From Micromonospora sp. MA102 (lineage in GTDB: Bacteria; Actinomycetota; Actinomycetes; Mycobacteriales; Micromonosporaceae), in contig NZ_JAMWEG010000008.1 in assembly GCF_025460765.1 (NCBI RefSeq), forward strand, positions 248,001-312,000: 64,000 nt of DNA, in the 5' to 3' direction. The stretch's first letter is position 1; every line of letters begins with the position of its first letter. The notes under the pieces are model-generated. The model saw nothing but the letters and a program-made list of their open reading frames with translations, did no database searches and was not told where the DNA came from. Shown piece by piece: positions 33,595 through 44,244 of this stretch. Made by a program: the position numbers and the translations under genes.

Positions 33595-35306
33595 CGCAAT
33601 TCCTCCTCGTCGACCCTGATCACCCAGTTGGCGAAGCTCTCGCCCTCGCTCCGGCCGGCCAGGTAGCGGCGGGCCAGTCGTTCCACGTACTCCGGAAGCT
33701 CGTCGGCGGTGGTCTTCAGGCCGCGCAGCTTGCGGCCGAAGCCGGCGGTCTGCCCCGCGGCCATGCCCAGGCCGCCGCCGAGGTGCACCTGGAAGCCCTC
33801 CACCTGCCGGCCGTCCGGGCCCACCACGAGCTGGCCCTTCAGGCCGATGTCGGCCACCTGCGTCCGGGCGCAGGCGTTCGGGCAGCCGTTGAGGTGGATG
33901 GAGATGTCGGCGTCGAAGTCACGCAGCCGCTCCTCCAGCCGGGCCACCAGCTCCTCGCCGCGCCGCTTCGTCTCGACGATGGCCAGCTTGCAGAACTCGA
34001 TGCCGGTGCAGGCCATGGTGCCGCGCCGCCAGGCCGAGGGCCGGGCCTCCAGGCCGATCCCGCGCAGCTCCGCCACCAGCGAGTCGGTGCGCTCCGGCGC
34101 CACGTCCAGCACGAGCAGCTTCTGGTACGGGGTGAGCCGCACCCGGCCACTGCCGTGCGCCTCGGCGACGTCGGCCAGCCGGGCGAGCTGGGTGCCGGAG
34201 ACCCGGCCCACCACCGGGGCGGCGCCCACGTAGTTGGCGCCGTCGCGCTGCGGGTGCACACCGATGTGGTCGACGGGCTTCGCCGGCAGCGGCGCGGACG
34301 GGCCGTCGAGCAGCGCCCGGCCCAGGTACTCCTTCTCCAGCACCTCGCGGAACTTCGCCACGCCCCAGTCGGCCACCAGGAACTTCAGCCGCGCCCGGTT
34401 GCGCAGCCGGCGGTAGCCGTAGTCCCGGAAGATGCCGACCACCCCGGCCCACACGTCCGGCACCTCGGCCAGCGGCACCCAGACGCCGAGGCGCTTGGCC
34501 AGCATCGGGTTGGTGGACAGCCCGCCGCCCACCCAGACGTCGAAGCCGGGACCGTGGTCGGGGTGCTCGACGCCGAGGAAGGCGATGTCGTTCGCCTCGT
34601 ACGGGGTGTCGACCAGCCAGGAGATCGAGGTCTTGAACTTGCGGGGCAGGTTGGAGTACGCCTTGTCGCCGACGTACCGGCGGACGATCTCGTCGACCGC
34701 GGGCGTCGGGTCGAGCACCTCGTCCCGGGCCACCCCGGCGACCGGGCTGCCCAGCACCACCCGGGGGCAGTCGCCGCACGCCTCGGTGGTCTGCAGGCCG
34801 ACCGCCTCCAGCCGGCGCCAGATCTCCGGCACGTCCTCGACCCGGATCCAGTGGTACTGGATGTTCTGCCGGTCGGTGATGTCGGCCGTGTCCCGGGCGA
34901 ACTCCCGGGAGATGTCCGCGACGACCCGCAGCTGGGCCAGGCTCAGCTCGCCGCCGTCCACCCGCACCCGGAGCATGAAGAACTCGTCCTCCAGCTCGTG
35001 CGGCTCCAGCACGGCGGTACGCCCGCCGTCGATGCCCGCCCTGCGCTGGGTGTAGAGGCCCCACCAGCGGAACCGGCCGCGCAGGTCCTGCGGGTCGATC
35101 GAGGCGAAGCCCCGGTGCGCGTAGATGTTCTCGATCCGGGCCCGCACGTTCAGCGGGTCGTCGTCCTTCTTGATCCGCTCGTTGGGGTTGAGCGGCTCGC
35201 GGTGCCCGAGCGCCCACTGTCCTTCACCACGCGGCCGGCGGGGGGCCCGGGCGGCCGGTGCCGGGGTGTCGGGCCGGGTCGTGGTGGTGGTGCTGCTGAC
35301 CGCCAT
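33591..35306 (-). CDS. Ferredoxin-dependent sulfite (nitrite) reductase, siroheme enzyme
   Basis: 571 residues with the duplicated nitrite/sulfite-reductase ferredoxin-like half-domains and siroheme-binding regions. The siroheme/[4Fe-4S] ligands are in MACTGIEFCKLA (C-x5-C) and LNGCPNACARTQ (C-x3-C). FRWWGLYTQRRAGI and QNIQYHWIRVEDV match the substrate-side motifs. It reduces sulfite to sulfide with six electrons from ferredoxin. The operon with cysH and a sirohydrochlorin chelatase supports sulfite over nitrite. ATG 35306 has GGAGG upstream. A leader peptide precedes it by 130 bp. Confidence 0.93.
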   Translation of the reverse strand: MAVSSTTTTTRPDTPAPAARAPRRPRGEGQWALGHREPLNPNERIKKDDDPLNVRARIENIYAHRGFASIDPQDLRGRFRWWGLYTQRRAGIDGGRTAVLEPHELEDEFFMLRVRVDGGELSLAQLRVVADISREFARDTADITDRQNIQYHWIRVEDVPEIWRRLEAVGLQTTEACGDCPRVVLGSPVAGVARDEVLDPTPAVDEIVRRYVGDKAYSNLPRKFKTSISWLVDTPYEANDIAFLGVEHPDHGPGFDVWVGGGLSTNPMLAKRLGVWVPLAEVPDVWAGVVGIFRDYGYRRLRNRARLKFLVADWGVAKFREVLEKEYLGRALLDGPSAPLPAKPVDHIGVHPQRDGANYVGAAPVVGRVSGTQLARLADVAEAHGSGRVRLTPYQKLLVLDVAPERTDSLVAELRGIGLEARPSAWRRGTMACTGIEFCKLAIVETKRRGEELVARLEERLRDFDADISIHLNGCPNACARTQVADIGLKGQLVVGPDGRQVEGFQVHLGGGLGMAAGQTAGFGRKLRGLKTTADELPEYVERLARRYLAGRSEGESFANWVIRVDEEELR

Positions 35307-35409
35307 CGCGGCGTCCTCCGTTGTCTGCTGTGCCTGAAAGCGCGGACGCGGCGGCCGGCCCTGGATGAGGGCCGAGGACGGCGATGTCGATGACGGCCGG
35401 CGCGGAACG

Positions 35410-35433
35410 CGCCCGAGACGGATGGGTCGGGCG
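35410..35433 (-). promoter_or_regulatory. Inverted repeat just after the leader peptide, possible attenuator
   Basis: Perfect 7-bp arms (CGCCCGA and TCGGGCG) around a 10-nt loop start 4 nt beyond the leader-peptide stop, between it and the sulfite reductase. The position suits a ribosome-controlled attenuator or anti-anti-terminator. Function is inferred. Confidence 0.45.
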
Positions 35434-35436
35434 TCG

Positions 35437-35523
35437 TCAGTGGGCCGGACAGATCGCGCTGCGGACACGGCCGTAATCGACGTGGCGACGGGCCACGAAG
35501 CGGCGGATGACAGCGGCGGTCAT
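35437..35523 (-). CDS. Putative cysteine/sulfur-responsive leader peptide
   Basis: 28 codons encoding a peptide with RRHVDYGRVRSAICPAH at its C-terminus. This matches a recurrent actinobacterial leader-peptide pattern, (R)RHVDL-x-R-x-x-S-A-x-C near the C-terminus, recalled as lying upstream of sulfur-assimilation genes. The Cys near the end would make ribosomes pause when cysteinyl-tRNA is scarce, coupling cysteine supply to the downstream sir-cysH operon. A GGGAG site lies 10 nt before ATG 35523. It ends 130 bp before sulfite reductase and a hairpin follows immediately. Confidence 0.75.
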   Translation of the reverse strand: MTAAVIRRFVARRHVDYGRVRSAICPAH

Positions 35524-35648
35524 AGCCCACATGCTCCCACAGCCGTCGATGACCGGCCAATGACCGAGTGTGTGATCCCACATCACGGGCAGCGCGCGGA
35601 TCGGCTTACCGGCCCGGCGGGCGGTCCCGTTGTGTGACGCTGCGGAAT

Positions 35649-37214
35649 GTGACCCCACCCGCCGAGCCCACGCCGCCCGACGGCCGCCGGGACTGGCCGG
35701 TGTGGGCGATCCCCGGCCTGCTCACCCTGGTAGTCACGCTCGCCGGGATCGGGCACGCGCAGCCGTGGCGGGACGAGCTGGCGACCTGGAGCGCGGCCAC
35801 CCGCCCGGTCCCCGACCTGGTCCGGCTGGCCGGCACGATCGACGCCGCCACCGGGCCGTACTACCTGTTCATGCACGGCTGGACGGCGCTGTTCGGCACC
35901 TCGCCGACCGCGTTGCGGCTGCCGTCCGCACTGGCCATGGCCGGGGCCGCCGCGCTCACCGCCCGGCTCGGCGCCCGGCTGGTCGGCGCCCGCGCCGGCC
36001 TGCTCGCCGGGCTGCTCCTCGCCGTGCTGCCGGCCACCTCCCGGTACGGCCAGGAGGCCCGCCCGTACGCGCCGGCCACCCTGCTCGCCGTGCTCGCCAC
36101 GCTGCTGCTCGTCGGCGCGCTGCGCCGGCCGGCCCGGGGACGCTGGGCCGGGTACGCGGCGGCCGTCGCGGTGCTCGGCCTGCTCCATCTGATCGCTCTC
36201 ACCCTGCTCACCGCACACGCCCTCGTCGTGGTGCTGGCGGCCGTGGGGGGCCGGCCGGCGGCAGGCGTGGAGCCGCCGCACGACCCGTCCGAGCCGGCCC
36301 CGTGTCCCCGGATGCCCGAGGCAGCCCCGGACACCGGTGCGCGCGAGGACGCCCCGCGAGCCGGCGGCAGGGGCGTCGGCCTGCTCTGGCGGTGGCTGGT
36401 GGCGCTGCTGCCGGCGGCGCTGCTGGTCGCGCCGCTGGTGCTGGTGGCCGGGGGCCAGCGCGGCCGCCAACTCGACTGGGTACGTCTGGTCCGCGTCGAC
36501 GACCTGGCCGCGCTGCCCGGCGCGCTGGCGCAGAGCGGGGTGGTCGGCGGCCTGCTGGCCGGTCTCGCCGCGCTGGGGGCGGCCCGGCTCGGTCGGCGGG
36601 CGCTGCTGCCCGGTGCCGCCGTCGTGCTGCCGGTGCTGCTGCTCTTCGCCGCCGGCACGGCGGTGCCGCTCTGGGTGACCCGGTACCTCGTCTTCACGGT
36701 GCCGTTCGCCTGCCTGCTGGCCGGGGCGGCGCTCGCCGGCGTACGGCTGGCGCCGGCGCTGGCCGTGGTGACCCTGGCCGGCCTGCTGGGGCTGCCCGAC
36801 CAGGCGGCGCTGCGGCGCACACACGAGTGGCCGCGGACCGCCCCGGTGGACTACGCGGGCGTGGCGCGGGTCGTCGCCGACCGGCAGCAGCCGGGCGACG
36901 CAGTCGTTTACTCGCCCCGGGACAGCTGGCTCTTTCCCGACCTGGGGCTGGCGTACCACCTGGGGGCGCGCCGGCCACGCGACGTGCTGGTGGTCCGCGA
37001 CCAGCGACAGCGCGCGGACCTCTGGGCGGCCGAGTGCGACCGCCCGGCGGAGTGCCTGGCCGGCGTGGACCGGGTCTGGTTGGTGGTCACCGGCCGGCGC
37101 GCCGACCCGCTGGCGGCTGTGCCCGGCGCCAAGGGCGACGCGCTGCGCGACGCGTTCACGGTCCGCCAGGTGTGGCCCCGCCCCGGCCTGACCGTCGCCC
37201 TGCTCAGCCGGTGA
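35649..37214 (+). CDS. Membrane glycosyltransferase, PMT/GT39-like
   Basis: 521 residues with 9-11 predicted membrane helices. The first extracytoplasmic loop carries the acidic motif WRDELATWS (Asp-Glu pair of lipid-linked sugar transferases), then ATGPYYLFMHGW. A long acidic, Pro-rich cytoplasmic insert lies near 215-260. The C-terminal soluble domain contains VVYSPRDSWLFPDLGLAYHLG. It likely transfers a sugar from a polyprenyl-phosphate donor to an acceptor outside the membrane. GTG 35649 is my choice; GTG 35634 is also in frame. Confidence 0.75.
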   Translation: MTPPAEPTPPDGRRDWPVWAIPGLLTLVVTLAGIGHAQPWRDELATWSAATRPVPDLVRLAGTIDAATGPYYLFMHGWTALFGTSPTALRLPSALAMAGAAALTARLGARLVGARAGLLAGLLLAVLPATSRYGQEARPYAPATLLAVLATLLLVGALRRPARGRWAGYAAAVAVLGLLHLIALTLLTAHALVVVLAAVGGRPAAGVEPPHDPSEPAPCPRMPEAAPDTGAREDAPRAGGRGVGLLWRWLVALLPAALLVAPLVLVAGGQRGRQLDWVRLVRVDDLAALPGALAQSGVVGGLLAGLAALGAARLGRRALLPGAAVVLPVLLLFAAGTAVPLWVTRYLVFTVPFACLLAGAALAGVRLAPALAVVTLAGLLGLPDQAALRRTHEWPRTAPVDYAGVARVVADRQQPGDAVVYSPRDSWLFPDLGLAYHLGARRPRDVLVVRDQRQRADLWAAECDRPAECLAGVDRVWLVVTGRRADPLAAVPGAKGDALRDAFTVRQVWPRPGLTVALLSR

Positions 37215-37245
37215 GCCGCGACGGCCGCGGCGGCGAGGGCGGCGG

Positions 37246-38793
<1,548 letters not shown>

Positions 38794-38818
38794 GCTGAAC
38801 AGCGTGCCACGCCGGGGC

Positions 38819-39871
38819 TCACATCGTCGCCGTGACCTTCTTCAACCCGCGCGGGGCGTCCGGGTCCTCGCCCCGGGCCAGGGCCAGGGCCAGGGCGAGC
38901 CGCTGGAGCGGCAGGATGTCGAGCAGCGGGGCGTACCGCTCGTCGACCTCGGGCACGGCCATCCGGGCGGTCGCCTCGACGTCGGCGGAGCCGACCACCA
39001 CGACGTCGGCGCGGCGCTCGCCGAGCCGGGGCAGCACCTCGCGCATCGAGCGACCGCCGGGACCCGACCCGACCACGGCGAGCACCGGCACGTCCGGGTC
39101 GGTCATGGCGAGCGGGCCGTGCAGCAGGTCGGCGCCGGAGAAGGCGAGCGCCGGCAGGTAGGAGGTCTCCATCAGCTTCAGCGCCGCCTCGCGGGCCGTC
39201 GGGTACGCGTAGCCCCGGCCGGTGGTGACGAGCTGGCCGGCGAACCGGTAGCGCGGGGCGAGCTGGGCCGGGGTGGCGTCGGACAGGGTGCGCTCGGCCA
39301 GCTCGGGCAGGCGGGCCAGGGCCTCCCGCTCTTCGGCGGGAAGCACGCCGTCGCCGGCGCGTACGCCCTCGACGAGCATGAGCAGTGCGAGCAGCTCGGC
39401 CGTGTAGGTCTTGGTGGCGGCGACGGCCCGCTCGTGCCCGGCGGCGATGTCCACGCTCAGCTCGGCGGTGTCCACCAGCCGGGAGTCGGGGTTGTTGGTC
39501 ACGGCCAGGGTGAGCGCGCCGGTTTCCCGGGCCACCCGCAGCACCTCGGCCAGGTCGGGCGAGCCGCCGCTCTGGCTGACACCGACCACCAGGGCGTCGG
39601 AGAGGTCGGGCCGGGCGCCGAAGACGGTGACGGTGCTGGGCGAGGCGAGCCCGGCGGGCAGGCCGAGCCGGATCTCGGTGAGGTAGGCCGCGTAGAGCGC
39701 CGCGTGGTCGGAGGTGCCCCGGGCGGTGAAGACCACGTGGCGGGGCCGGCGCTCGGCGATCACCGCCGCGACCCGGGCGATCGCCCCGGCGTGCTCGGCG
39801 GAGAGCAGGCGGTCGTAACCGGCCGGCTGCTCGTCGATGTCGGCGGCCATCCCGGCCCCTGGACGCGTCAC
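38819..39871 (-). CDS. Double SIS-domain aminosugar-phosphate isomerase/deaminase-like protein
   Basis: 350 residues with two SIS domains. The first has VVFTARGTSDHAALYAAYL and VVGVSQSGGSPDL; the second has VTTGRGYAYPTAREAALKLMET and GPGGRSMREVL. The C-terminus LPLQRLALALALARGEDPDAPRGLKKVTATM is the signature tail of the GlmS isomerase half and its relatives. The glutaminase domain is absent, so it resembles AgaS/FrlB-type enzymes acting on aminosugar phosphates. The substrate is unknown. AGGAGGGGG precedes GTG 39871. Confidence 0.88.
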   Translation of the reverse strand: MTRPGAGMAADIDEQPAGYDRLLSAEHAGAIARVAAVIAERRPRHVVFTARGTSDHAALYAAYLTEIRLGLPAGLASPSTVTVFGARPDLSDALVVGVSQSGGSPDLAEVLRVARETGALTLAVTNNPDSRLVDTAELSVDIAAGHERAVAATKTYTAELLALLMLVEGVRAGDGVLPAEEREALARLPELAERTLSDATPAQLAPRYRFAGQLVTTGRGYAYPTAREAALKLMETSYLPALAFSGADLLHGPLAMTDPDVPVLAVVGSGPGGRSMREVLPRLGERRADVVVVGSADVEATARMAVPEVDERYAPLLDILPLQRLALALALARGEDPDAPRGLKKVTATM

Positions 39872-40034
39872 GAAAGACCCCCTCCTGCGCGATTGCCGCG
39901 CGTTCGGTGCTCAGTCTTGCACCTTTCGGAGACGGTGAGCAATCGAACGAGCAGGAGTGCGCAGTGGATCACCATCCGGCCGCATGATCCCCTAGGCTTG
40001 CCCGGCTGGCGGACCGACCACCCGAGAGGACGAC

Positions 40035-41855
40035 GTGCCCGAGGACGACCCCGTGCTCTCGGCGGAGGAGGAACTCGCACTGGCCCGGCTGGCGCTGGCC
40101 GAGGGAGACCTCCGGCACGCCGCCGAACACGTGGCCACCGCCCTCGTCCGGGCGCCCACGCTGCCCGAGGTGCACGAGACGCTCGCCCGGCTCGCCGCGG
40201 CCAGCGACGGCGACCTGGACCTCTTCCCGCTCGGCCACCACGCCTTCGTCGGCGCGGTGGTGGCCCGCGCCCACCTGCTCGCCGCCGCCGGCCGGCCCGC
40301 CGAGGGGCTCGACCTGCTGGCGGCGGCCACCGGTTACGCCCCCGCCGCCGAGTGGGCCGCCGTGCCCTGGGTGACCGCGCCCGACCTGCCCGAACGGCTC
40401 GACCCCGAGCGCACCGCCAAGATCCTCATGCAGGTCTGCGCGGCCGCGCCCGACCCGGTCCCCCGCCGGCTTCGCGACCCGCTGCGCCCGTACCTCACCC
40501 TGGCCCGCAACGCGGTCGCCGTGCACCCGGCCCACCCGCTGCTGCTGGGCGCGGCGTCCGCGCTGGCCCGGCGCCTCGGCGAGGTCGCCCTCGCCGTCAC
40601 CTGGGCCTCCCGGGGGGTACGCGCACAGCCCACCAAACTCGGCGAGGTGTGGCTCGGGTACGCGTACCGCAGCGCCGGCCGGACCCGGGACGCGCTCGCC
40701 GCGCTGCAGCGGGCCGTCGCCCTCGACCCCGACGACCTGGCGGTCTACGCCGACATCGCCGGAACGCTGGCCGACCACGGCCGGCTCGACGAGGCGCTGG
40801 GCTGGATCGACCGGGCCCTGGCCAAGGACCCGACCTTCGACTGCGCCGTGCACACCGCCCACCGGCTGCGCTTCCAGCGCGACGGGGACGTGGCCCACCT
40901 GGTGGCCCTCGCCGACTTCGTGCGGGACCACCCCGACGACACCCACGAGCACGGCGACCTGGCCGAGTGCTGCCGGGGCCGCCCCTGGCTGGGCCAGGTG
41001 ACCCCGGCCGGCGGCCCGGTGCTGGACGCGCTGCGCCAGGCGCTCGCCGCCGACGCCCCGGTGGCCGTACGCCTGGACGGGCTGGAACCGCCGAGCGCCA
41101 TGCGGACCGCGGCCGAGGCGGCGCCGGGGCTGGCCGTCGAGGTGACCGCGGTAGCCGACCCGGACCCGCGCGAACCCCGGCGGGCCACCACCTGCCAGCT
41201 CTGGCGGTACGACGGCACCGTGGCCGCGCCCACCCTGCCCACCCCGTCGGCCGAGGCGGCGGAACGGATCCGGCAGCTCGCCCACCCGGCCTGGCCGCAC
41301 CCGCCGGCCGCGTACGACGCCGCGGTGGGACTGGCCACCCTGGACCTCACCGACCTGCTGGGCGTGCTGGTGCACCCACCGGCCGCGCCGGCCACCGCCC
41401 TCGGACGGGTGCTCGCCGGCCAGGACCCGTCGCTCTGGGTGCGCTGCGTGCAGGTGTGGGCCTGCCTCGGCCTGCTGCACCACCGCACCGACGAGCCGTG
41501 GGCGGAGTCCACCCGGCGCCGGGTGCTGCTGGAACTGCTCTGGGGCGTGGAGGACTGGATCACCGAGGCGGCGATGTTCGCCCTGGTCACCGCCGCCTGG
41601 GTGGATCCCGCGGTCCGCCCCGACGTGGCCCGGGTGGTGGCCGAGCGGCTCGCCGACGTGGCGGCCGTGGCCCGCGAGCGCCGGGTGCCGATCGCGGTGT
41701 CGCTGGCCCACCTGGCGTTGGCCACCCCGGACCTGGACCCGCCCACCCGCGCCCTGGCCGACACCCTGGCCACCGGCCCGGTTCCGGCCGCTTCGCCCGG
41801 CGCCCTGCGCCGCCTCTGGCGCCGCCTCGCCGGACTCTTCCGCCGGCATCCCTGA
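40035..41855 (+). CDS. Tetratricopeptide-repeat protein
   Basis: 606 residues, Ala/Leu-rich and helical throughout. Recognisable TPR units lie at about residues 10-60 and 190-270 (GEVWLGYAYRSAGRTRDALAALQRAVALDPDD, YADIAGTLADHGRLDEALGWIDRALAKDP). The C-terminal ~250 residues form a less repetitive helical domain (VQVWACLGLLHHRTDEPWAES ... VEDWITEAAMFALVTAAW). No signal peptide. Presumably a cytoplasmic scaffold of unknown partner. GTG 40035 follows GAGAGGACGAC. A large hairpin follows its stop. Confidence 0.85.
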   Translation: MPEDDPVLSAEEELALARLALAEGDLRHAAEHVATALVRAPTLPEVHETLARLAAASDGDLDLFPLGHHAFVGAVVARAHLLAAAGRPAEGLDLLAAATGYAPAAEWAAVPWVTAPDLPERLDPERTAKILMQVCAAAPDPVPRRLRDPLRPYLTLARNAVAVHPAHPLLLGAASALARRLGEVALAVTWASRGVRAQPTKLGEVWLGYAYRSAGRTRDALAALQRAVALDPDDLAVYADIAGTLADHGRLDEALGWIDRALAKDPTFDCAVHTAHRLRFQRDGDVAHLVALADFVRDHPDDTHEHGDLAECCRGRPWLGQVTPAGGPVLDALRQALAADAPVAVRLDGLEPPSAMRTAAEAAPGLAVEVTAVADPDPREPRRATTCQLWRYDGTVAAPTLPTPSAEAAERIRQLAHPAWPHPPAAYDAAVGLATLDLTDLLGVLVHPPAAPATALGRVLAGQDPSLWVRCVQVWACLGLLHHRTDEPWAESTRRRVLLELLWGVEDWITEAAMFALVTAAWVDPAVRPDVARVVAERLADVAAVARERRVPIAVSLAHLALATPDLDPPTRALADTLATGPVPAASPGALRRLWRRLAGLFRRHP

Positions 41856-41900
41856 CCCGCCACCACCTCGGCCGGGCCTCGGGCGCAGCCCGGAAACGAC

Positions 41901-41940
41901 GCGGCCACGCCGGACCCGGGGACGGGTCGGGCGTGGCCGC
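41901..41940. terminator. Bidirectional hairpin terminator
   Basis: Perfect 11-bp arms (GCGGCCACGCC and GGCGTGGCCGC), with an inner GACCC/GGGTC helix. It lies between the convergent TPR and MFS genes. Confidence 0.75.
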
Positions 41941-41950
41941 GGCGGACGGG

Positions 41951-43543
41951 TCAGGCGACGGGAGACCTGCCGAGGGCGGCCTCGGCCTGGTCCTCCGGGG
42001 TGGTGTCGGCGGGCGGGGCCTCGTTCGCCGAGCGCAGCGGGACCTCCTTGATGAACCAGGCGAGCACCGGGACCGCCACGGTGAAGAAGACCGCCCAGAA
42101 GAAGACGTGCGAGATGGCGTCGGAGAGCGCGCCGAGCACGACCTCCCGCACCGGCCCGGACAGCTCCTTGAGCTTCTCCAGGTTCATGGCGCCGCCCTCG
42201 CCGCCGCCCCCGCCGGCGAAGGCCGGACCGGCGGCGGAGTCCGCGAGCCGGTTGGCGAAGATCGCGCCGAACAGCGAGACGCCGAACGAGCCGCCGATCG
42301 ACCGGAAGAAGGTGGCCGCGCCGCTCGCCGCGCCCAGGTCCTTCTGCTCCACGCTGTTCTGCGCGATCAGCATCGAGGTCTGCATGAGGAAGCCCATGCC
42401 GACGCCGAGCACGACCATGTAGAGCGAGGAGACGGTCTTGCTGGTGCCCAGGTCGAGCTGGGTCAGCAGGCCCATGCCGGCGGTCATCACCACGCCGCCG
42501 ATGATCGGGAAGGCGCGGTAGCGCCCGGTCTTCGTGATGGCCCGGCCGACGACCAGCGAGACCACCAGCATGCCGAACATCAGCGGAAGCAGCAGCAGGC
42601 CGCTGTTGGTGGCCGAAGCGCCCTGCACGGTCTGCTGGTAGAGCGGCAGGAAGTTCATCGCGCCGAACATGGCGAAGCCGAGCAGGAAGCCGATGATCGA
42701 GATGAGGGCGAAGTTCCGGTTGCTGAACAGGCTCAGCGGCAGGATCGGCTCCGGGGCGCGCCGCTCGACCAGGCCGAAGGCCACCAGGGTGACCAGCGCG
42801 AGCGCGGCGAGGCCGAGGATCTGCGGGGACGCCCAGTCGTACTGGTTGCCGCCCCACGTGGTGACGAGCACGATCGCGGTGATGCCGACGGAGAGCAGCG
42901 CGGCGCCCAGCCAGTCGATCTTGTGCTCGGTGCGGTACTTCGGCAGGTGCATGGTGGTAGCCAGCAGCAGCAGGGCCACGCCGCCGAGCGGCAGGTTGAC
43001 GTAGAACGCCCAGCGCCAGGAGAGGTGGTCGGTGATGAAGCCGCCGACCAGCGGGCCGGCCACCATGGCGATGGCCATGATGCCGGCGATCATGCCCTGG
43101 TAGCGACCCCGCTCGCGGGGCGGCACCAGGTCACCGATGATCGCCATGACACCGACCATCAGGCCGCCGGCGCCGAGACCCTGGACGGCCCGGAAGGCGA
43201 TCAGCTCGATCATGCCGGTGTCGTTGCCGCCGAACATGCTGGAGCCGGACATGCCGCAGAGCGCGGAGCCGACCAGGAAGACGACCACCGAGGTCAGGAA
43301 GACCGCCTTGCGGCCGTAGAGGTCACCGAGCTTGCCCCAGATCGGGGTGGAGACCGTGGTGCCCAGCACGTACGCGGTGACCACCCAGGTGAAGTGGTCC
43401 GCCCCGCCGAACTCGAAGACGATCCGCGGCAGCGCGGTGCTGACGATCATGTTGTCGAGCATCGCGAGCATCATCGCGATCATCAGGCCGAAGAGGACGA
43501 CCCGGACATTGGGTCTGGTCGCCACCTGGGCTGGTTGACTCAT
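41951..43543 (-). CDS. MFS multidrug exporter, DHA2 (EmrB/QacA) family
   Basis: 530 residues with 14 predicted membrane helices. Signatures are the motif A region GKLGDLYGRKAVFL between helices 2 and 3, the DHA2-type opening MIAMMLAMLDNMIVSTALPRI (D in helix 1), and motif C-like GPLVGGFITDHLSWRWAFYVNLP. It should export drugs or metabolites by proton antiport. It is divergent from a TetR regulator with two adjacent operators in the shared 115-bp region. The last ~30 residues are acidic and disordered. Confidence 0.93.
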   Translation of the reverse strand: MSQPAQVATRPNVRVVLFGLMIAMMLAMLDNMIVSTALPRIVFEFGGADHFTWVVTAYVLGTTVSTPIWGKLGDLYGRKAVFLTSVVVFLVGSALCGMSGSSMFGGNDTGMIELIAFRAVQGLGAGGLMVGVMAIIGDLVPPRERGRYQGMIAGIMAIAMVAGPLVGGFITDHLSWRWAFYVNLPLGGVALLLLATTMHLPKYRTEHKIDWLGAALLSVGITAIVLVTTWGGNQYDWASPQILGLAALALVTLVAFGLVERRAPEPILPLSLFSNRNFALISIIGFLLGFAMFGAMNFLPLYQQTVQGASATNSGLLLLPLMFGMLVVSLVVGRAITKTGRYRAFPIIGGVVMTAGMGLLTQLDLGTSKTVSSLYMVVLGVGMGFLMQTSMLIAQNSVEQKDLGAASGAATFFRSIGGSFGVSLFGAIFANRLADSAAGPAFAGGGGGEGGAMNLEKLKELSGPVREVVLGALSDAISHVFFWAVFFTVAVPVLAWFIKEVPLRSANEAPPADTTPEDQAEAALGRSPVA

Positions 43544-43576
43544 GGGTAAGCTCCCCCGAAGATCTGTGACCTACTT

Positions 43577-43618
43577 ACTTGCCGTCCGGCTAGTTACCTT
43601 ACTAGCCGGACGGTAAGT
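43577..43618. promoter_or_regulatory. Two adjacent TetR operators between the MFS pump and its regulator
   Basis: Two 18-bp pseudo-palindromes, ACTTGCCG-TC-CGGCTAGT (43577-43594) and ACTAGCCG-GA-CGGTAAGT (43601-43618), are separated by 6 bp. Each is nearly symmetric (7/8 and 6/8 matching arm positions). The two are inverted copies of each other with 17 of 18 matches, so the whole 42-bp region is also a large inverted repeat. The likely consensus is ACT[A/T][A/G]CCG-N2-CGG[C/T][A/T]AGT. Probably bound by the adjacent TetR protein. Confidence 0.82.
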
Positions 43619-43658
43619 TGGTCAGTAGGAACCGTCAAGCGAATTGGGTGATGTACGG

Positions 43659-44228
43659 GTGAGGGAGAGCACAGGCGGCACGCGGCAACGCATTCAGGCC
43701 GTCGCGCTGGAGCTCTTCACCGAGCAGGGCTACGAGAAGACCTCGCTCCGGGAGATCGCCGAACGACTCGGCGTGACCAAGGCCGCCCTCTACTACCACT
43801 TCAAGAGCAAGGACGAGATCGTCAGCAGCTTCGTCGACGACCGGCTGCGCCGGATGGACGAGCTGATCGAGTGGGCCGTCACCCAGCCGGCCACCCTGGC
43901 GACCCGGCGCGCGCTGCTGAGCCGGTACGCCGACGCGATGTTCGCCGGGGAACTGCCCCGGGTCATGCGGTTCTTCGAGCAGAACCAGACGGTGCTCAAG
44001 AGCCTCACCGCCGGGCAGCAGATGCGCGACCGGATGATGCGGCTGGCGCACGAGCTGAGCCGGGGCGACGACTCCCCGGCCGCCCAGCTGCGCGCCACGC
44101 TGACCCTGTTCGCCGTGCACAGCAGCTGGTTCGCGGTCCGCACCCCCGGCATCAGCGACGACGAGCGCAAGAAGATCGCCCTCGAGGTCGCCGACGAGCT
44201 GCTCGCGAAGATCGCCGACGCCTCCTGA
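43659..44228 (+). CDS. TetR/AcrR-family regulator of the divergent MFS exporter
   Basis: 189 residues. The helix-turn-helix is textbook TetR (RIQAVALELFTEQGYEKTSLREIAERLGVTKAALYYHFKSKDEIV). The C-terminal ligand domain contains RVMRFFEQNQTVLKSLTAGQQMRDRMM. It likely represses the divergent DHA2 pump and itself through the operators at 43577-43618, being released by an exported compound. I chose GTG 43659; a TTG at 43644 is also in frame and neither has a clear ribosome site. Confidence 0.88.
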   Translation: MRESTGGTRQRIQAVALELFTEQGYEKTSLREIAERLGVTKAALYYHFKSKDEIVSSFVDDRLRRMDELIEWAVTQPATLATRRALLSRYADAMFAGELPRVMRFFEQNQTVLKSLTAGQQMRDRMMRLAHELSRGDDSPAAQLRATLTLFAVHSSWFAVRTPGISDDERKKIALEVADELLAKIADAS

Positions 44229-44244
44229 GCGGGGCGGGTCCGGG

